Positions 60,299 to 64,000 of a stretch of DNA of 64,000 bases are shown in pieces. The position numbers were made by a program, and so were the translations under genes. The stretch is taken from the NCBI RefSeq assembly GCF_040703035.1, contig NZ_CP159996.1:2700001-2764000 (forward strand). The letters are read 5' to 3'. Below the pieces are notes generated by a model. It was given only the letters and a program-made list of their open reading frames with translations. It was not told the origin of the DNA and ran no database searches. Each line of letters starts with the position of its first letter. Position 1 is the stretch's first letter. Source of the DNA: Terribacillus aidingensis (lineage in GTDB: Bacteria; Bacillota; Bacilli; Bacillales; Amphibacillaceae).

Positions 60299-61924
60299 TT
60301 ATTCAATATCCGCCCATTTCAGCTCCAAGTAGCCGACTGGGTGCATGATGACATTCTTTACATTCGTCTTTTGCAGGTACACATGCTGGTAGAAGTGAAG
60401 CGGTACGATCGGCATTTCATCCATCAATATTTTCTCTGCTTCCATCAGCATCTCGTAACGCGTAGCCTCATCGCTTTGTGTTTTCGAGTCAGCAATCAGC
60501 TTATCGTATTCTTCATTGGACCAGCCTGTTCGATTAGAAGAGGATTCAGTCGTAAAGCTTTCCAGGAAGTTAACCGGATCGCCATAATCAGCCAAGAAGG
60601 ATCCGCGGAACAACTGATAGACGAGCTTCGTCTGCTCTTCGCTGAACACACTGGATTCGACGGTCTGCAATGTTACATCAACACCTAAGTTTTCAGAAAG
60701 CATATTCTGCACGCCTTCAGCCAAGCGTTCGTTTTCTGTATTTGTACCATATGTCAGTGTCACAGCAGGCAACTCATCCCAGCCTTCTTCAGCCATGCCT
60801 TCTTCCAGCAATTTCTTCGCTTCGGCTGGATTATCTTGGATTAAATCGCCATTTTCTTCACGGAAGTCACCGCCATCAGGTGTTTCAAAGCCATATGGTA
60901 CGAAGCCGCGAGCAGGCTGTTCGCCAATACCGCGGACAAACTCGACGATATCATCACGATTCATTGCCATAGCAAATGCTTTACGGATTTTTTCATTCGT
61001 AAATGGTTCTTTCTGTACGTTGAAGCGGAGGAATTGATCACCGGCCTGCACCTCAGTTACCAGCTCATCACTTTCCATCAGTTCCTTCGCATTATCCGCA
61101 GGGATGGAGGATCTGTCCAAGTCTCCGCTCTGATACATTTGGTACTCCGTATTCCGGTCAGCAACCATTGCCCAGTTCACTTGATCCAGCTTCACTGTTT
61201 CAGCATCCCAGTACTCTGGGTTTTTGACCATGATCAGTTCTTTATCATGCGACCAGCTGTCAATTTTGAATGGACCGTTGCTAACATATGTGTCTGCTTC
61301 GGCGAACCATTCCGGATTTTCCTCTGCTACTTTTTCATTGACTGGGAAGAAAGCAGGGTTAGTCAGCAGGTTCAAAAAGTATCCAGTTGGTGCTGTTAGT
61401 GTCACTTTGAACGTCTTTTCATCGACTGCTTCAATGGCAACATCATCCGCACTGCCTTCCCCGCTGTTATACGCTTCGGCTCCTTCAATCACATATGCCA
61501 GGAATGCTGGCTGATAAGCCTGTTCCGGATCAAGCATATGCTTCCATGCATAGACAAAATCGTTGGCAGTAACGTCATCACCATTGGACCACTTGGCATC
61601 TTCACGAAGATGGAAAGTATATTCCTTGCCGTCCTCGCTGACATCCCAGCTCTTTGCAATCGCTGCTTGTGGCTGGTGACTTTCATCAAGACGAGTCAGT
61701 CCCTCCATCAAGTTGTTGACCATTACCCAGGAAACACTGTCAAAGCCTTCTGGCGGATCAAGGGATGTAGGCTCCTGGCCGTTATTAAGGCGAAGGACTT
61801 TCTTATCCTCTCCTTCTCCACCATCGCCGCTTCCTCCGGCACTGTTATTCGCAGTACACGCAGATAGCAAAAGGACCAATGCAGCAAGACAAGCAATCAT
61901 AGATAATTTCCAGTTTCTTTCCAT
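60299..61924 (-). CDS. Peptide ABC transporter substrate-binding lipoprotein
   Basis: This is an oligopeptide or murein-peptide binding protein of the OppA/DppE (SBP_5) family. The ATG at 61924 with AAGGGGG upstream gives 541 residues. A lipoprotein signal ends at C23 ('VLLLSAC'), then a Ser/Gly/Glu linker and the SBP_5 fold with 'YTFHLREDAKWSNGDDVTANDFVYAW', the family signature. It sits between the transporter core and the ykf enzymes, so imported murein peptides are its likely ligand. Confidence 0.9.
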   Translation of the reverse strand: MERNWKLSMIACLAALVLLLSACTANNSAGGSGDGGEGEDKKVLRLNNGQEPTSLDPPEGFDSVSWVMVNNLMEGLTRLDESHQPQAAIAKSWDVSEDGKEYTFHLREDAKWSNGDDVTANDFVYAWKHMLDPEQAYQPAFLAYVIEGAEAYNSGEGSADDVAIEAVDEKTFKVTLTAPTGYFLNLLTNPAFFPVNEKVAEENPEWFAEADTYVSNGPFKIDSWSHDKELIMVKNPEYWDAETVKLDQVNWAMVADRNTEYQMYQSGDLDRSSIPADNAKELMESDELVTEVQAGDQFLRFNVQKEPFTNEKIRKAFAMAMNRDDIVEFVRGIGEQPARGFVPYGFETPDGGDFREENGDLIQDNPAEAKKLLEEGMAEEGWDELPAVTLTYGTNTENERLAEGVQNMLSENLGVDVTLQTVESSVFSEEQTKLVYQLFRGSFLADYGDPVNFLESFTTESSSNRTGWSNEEYDKLIADSKTQSDEATRYEMLMEAEKILMDEMPIVPLHFYQHVYLQKTNVKNVIMHPVGYLELKWADIE

Positions 61925-61947
61925 CTCTTTTCCCCCTTGAAATTTGA

Positions 61948-62937
61948 TCAGACTGGCTGCCGTTTGGCTCGTGCATCCTGCAGCCAGCATTCCACCTGAT
62001 GTGAATCGGATAGATAACTGGTGCTAGGATGTACATTTGCGCATACCTGCATCGCATGCGCACAGCGGGCCGTAAATGGACAGCCTTGCGGCGGTGCGAA
62101 CAAATCCGGCGGAGTCCCGTCGATTGGCTGCAGGATATCTTCTTTCATATCGAGCCGTGGCACGGATTGCAGCAAACCGATTGTGTACGGATGCTGCGGA
62201 CGATAAAAGATATCATCCTTATCACCGGTCTCAATGATCTTCCCACCGTACATGACAGCGACACGATCTGCTACGCGGGCAACGACCCCAAGGTCATGTG
62301 TGACAAGAATGATGGATACTCCCGTCTTTTCCTGGATTTCCTTGAACAGCTCCATGATCTGTGCCTGGATGGTCACATCAAGTGCTGTCGTTGGTTCATC
62401 AGCAATGAGCAAATCTGGTTCACATATTAGCGCCATAGCGATGACAATCCGCTGCCGCATCCCGCCGCTGAATTGATGCGGGTATTGCTTCAGCCTGCTC
62501 TCCGGATTGGCTATACCGACAAGCCGGAGCATTTCCAAGGCCTTTGCCTTCGCTTCGCCTGAACTCACTGATGTGTGCTGCTTCAGTCCTTCCGTCAGCT
62601 GATCACCGACAGTCAAGGTCGGATTGAGTGCTGTCATCGGATCTTGAAAAATCATCGAGATGTCGACACCGCGGATAGCTCTCATTTCCTTTTTCGATGT
62701 TTGTACAAGATCCTTGCCTTTGAAACGAATCGAACCGCGGACGATTTTACCGGACGGAGATGGAATGAGCTGCATGATGCTGTTGCTCGTCACACTTTTC
62801 CCGCTGCCGGATTCACCAACAATCGCAAGCGTCTCTCCTTTTTTCAAATACAGATTCACACCCCTGACAGCCTGGACTGTTCCGCCATATGTCGAGAAAT
62901 GCACATGCAAGTCATCAATTTCAAGTATCTTTTCCAT
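61948..62937 (-). CDS. dppD: Peptide ABC transporter ATPase (DppD/OppD type)
   Basis: This 329-residue ATPase has Walker A 'VGESGSGKSVTS', signature 'FSGGMRQRIVIA', Walker B 'LLIADEPTTALD' and the switch His in 'LVTHDLGVV'. The C-terminal oligopeptide domain carries the 'CPFTARC..A...C' cysteine motif (iron-sulfur type in DppD). Transporters of this class usually have a second, DppF-type ATPase; none lies between here and the operon end. Confidence 0.92.
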   Translation of the reverse strand: MEKILEIDDLHVHFSTYGGTVQAVRGVNLYLKKGETLAIVGESGSGKSVTSNSIMQLIPSPSGKIVRGSIRFKGKDLVQTSKKEMRAIRGVDISMIFQDPMTALNPTLTVGDQLTEGLKQHTSVSSGEAKAKALEMLRLVGIANPESRLKQYPHQFSGGMRQRIVIAMALICEPDLLIADEPTTALDVTIQAQIMELFKEIQEKTGVSIILVTHDLGVVARVADRVAVMYGGKIIETGDKDDIFYRPQHPYTIGLLQSVPRLDMKEDILQPIDGTPPDLFAPPQGCPFTARCAHAMQVCANVHPSTSYLSDSHQVECWLQDARAKRQPV

Positions 62938-62941
62938 TCTG

Positions 62942-63895
62942 TCACCTCCTCAGCTTCGGATCGAATGCATCCCGTAAGCCATCACCAAGTACATTGAAGG
63001 CGAACATTGTCAAACTGATGAACAATGCCGGGAAGAACAGCAGCCACCAATCTCCGGATAAAATTGCAGACAGACCATCATTGGCCATCGATCCCCAGCT
63101 CGCATTCGGCGCTTGTATACCAAGACCTAAAAAGCTTAGGAAAGCTTCTGCGAAGATTGCGGATGGTACAGTCAGCGTGATCTGCACGATGATCGGACCC
63201 ATCGTATTCGGCAGCAAGTTCTTGCGGATGATTCGACCTGTACTTGCTCCTAATGTTTTGGATGCAAGCACATATTCATGGTTGCGCAGCTGCATCACTT
63301 GGCCGCGGACAATCCTAGCCATTCCAATCCAGCCCGTAATCGTCAAAGCAACAATAATCGTGAAGAGACTCGGCCCCATTACAACAAGCAGCAAGATAAC
63401 AACCAGCAAATGCGGCAGTCCGTAAAGCACCTCGATGATACGCATCATGACACTGTCCGTACGTCCGCCTTTATAGCCTGCGACACCTCCATATATGATT
63501 CCGATAAAGAAATCGATCAAGGCAGCCGCTACACCGACAAATAACGAAACACGTGCTCCGTGCCAAAGCCGGGTAAACACATCACGTCCCAAATTATCAG
63601 TGCCAAACCAGTGTGCAGCAGATGGCGCTAGGTTTTGGTTCCGTAATGCCCCTTCTGAAATGGAATAAGGCGAGAAAATTGGAGCGAAGACTGCTGCTAG
63701 GATTAGGACGATTAGAAAGAATAACCCTGTAATGGCTAATCGATTTTGCTTCAATCGCAGCCATGCATCTTTGTAGAAGGACAAACTTGGACGAGCTACT
63801 TCCTCCGCTTTGTTCAGATCCTTTTCTATCGGCTGGAACCATTCATCCGGTATTTGCTGTCCAGTCGTATCAATCGGTCTATTATGATGTTCCAT
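62942..63895 (-). CDS. dppC: Peptide ABC transporter permease (DppC/OppC type)
   Basis: This 317-residue protein has an N-terminal cytoplasmic tail (~1-50) and about six helices. The loop 'FGTDNLGRDVFTRLWHGARVSL' and the coupling helix region 'LNVLGDGLRDAFDPKLR' are typical of OppC-type permeases. It is 4 bp from the ATPase gene. Confidence 0.93.
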   Translation of the reverse strand: MEHHNRPIDTTGQQIPDEWFQPIEKDLNKAEEVARPSLSFYKDAWLRLKQNRLAITGLFFLIVLILAAVFAPIFSPYSISEGALRNQNLAPSAAHWFGTDNLGRDVFTRLWHGARVSLFVGVAAALIDFFIGIIYGGVAGYKGGRTDSVMMRIIEVLYGLPHLLVVILLLVVMGPSLFTIIVALTITGWIGMARIVRGQVMQLRNHEYVLASKTLGASTGRIIRKNLLPNTMGPIIVQITLTVPSAIFAEAFLSFLGLGIQAPNASWGSMANDGLSAILSGDWWLLFFPALFISLTMFAFNVLGDGLRDAFDPKLRR

Positions 63896-63896
63896 A

Positions 63897-64000
63897 TCAG
63901 CTGCCTCCTTTCTTGTGCAGCTTGATTCTTGGATCCAGAATGCTGTAAACGATATCGACTAGGAAAAGCATGAAAATGAGAAAGGCACTGTAGAAAACGG
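63897..64000 (-). CDS. dppB: Peptide ABC transporter permease (DppB type), C-terminal end only
   Basis: Only the last ~34 residues are in the window: a membrane helix ('FLIFMLFLVDIVYSILDPRIK') and a basic tail ending 'KKGGS', as in OppB-type permeases. The stop lies just 2 bp before the dppC ATG. Confidence 0.8.
   Translation of the reverse strand, partial: VFYSAFLIFMLFLVDIVYSILDPRIKLHKKGGS

Overview
The window looks like the chromosome of a spore-forming, motile, competence-gene-bearing member of the Bacillaceae (Firmicutes). The evidence is spoIIID, spoIID and spoIIQ, mbl, flhO/flhP, comK, a glycerol-phosphate wall teichoic acid (WTA) gene set, B. subtilis-type ribosome binding sites, and promoters resembling those of sigma A, B, D and F. 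The genus cannot be fixed by reading alone; a halotolerant Bacillaceae such as Terribacillus or a Virgibacillus relative would fit. No rRNA, tRNA, CRISPR array, insertion sequence or prophage was seen.

Layout. 1-5410 is the 5' part of a giant CnaB-repeat surface adhesin on the minus strand. It is divergent from a two-component system (5628-9762) made of a SARP-type response regulator and a hybrid kinase with two different kinase cores. 9781-10440 holds the small DUF1659/DUF2922/YvrJ trio. 10691-31248 is a WTA region: an LCP ligase, tagGH, tagA, two tandem TarM/TagE-like glucosyltransferases, a TarS-like glycosyltransferase, two large GW-module wall hydrolases (amidase and glucosaminidase), tagF, tagDB and tagO. 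31445-35359 is a compact Wzx/Wzy-type polysaccharide module (Alg13/Alg14-like pair, polymerase, flippase). 35651-38996 encodes a polyprenyl-phosphate glycosyltransferase, a multi-spanning putative GT-C protein and a pair of small SMR/EamA-like proteins, which together resemble a three-component extracytoplasmic glycosylation system.

39013-47939 is mixed: a TetR regulator divergent from an SDR oxidoreductase, an AbrB paralogue, a lytic transglycosylase-like protein with CWB2 repeats, a GT4 enzyme, a YknW/YknX-like pair without YknYZ, and an acyltransferase. 48133-53683 includes an unknown gene, a short ComK, fabZ, a small membrane protein behind a sigma-B-like promoter, an EpuA-like protein, flhP, flhO, mbl and spoIIID. 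53897-64000 holds an AimR-like TPR receptor, spoIIQ, spoIID and a murein-peptide uptake and catabolism operon (dppBCD, a binding protein, ykfABC) that continues past the right edge.

Functionally the window is dominated by cell envelope work: making, exporting, decorating and ligating WTA, remodelling peptidoglycan, displaying adhesins and recycling wall peptides. A recurring 17-bp direct repeat (TGTWAA-N5-TGTWAA, the form of WalR boxes and close to PhoP boxes) occurs in intergenic DNA next to tagGH, the tarS-like gene, tagD, tagO, the CWB2/SLT gene and comK. This suggests that much of the region answers to one envelope-stress or phosphate regulator.
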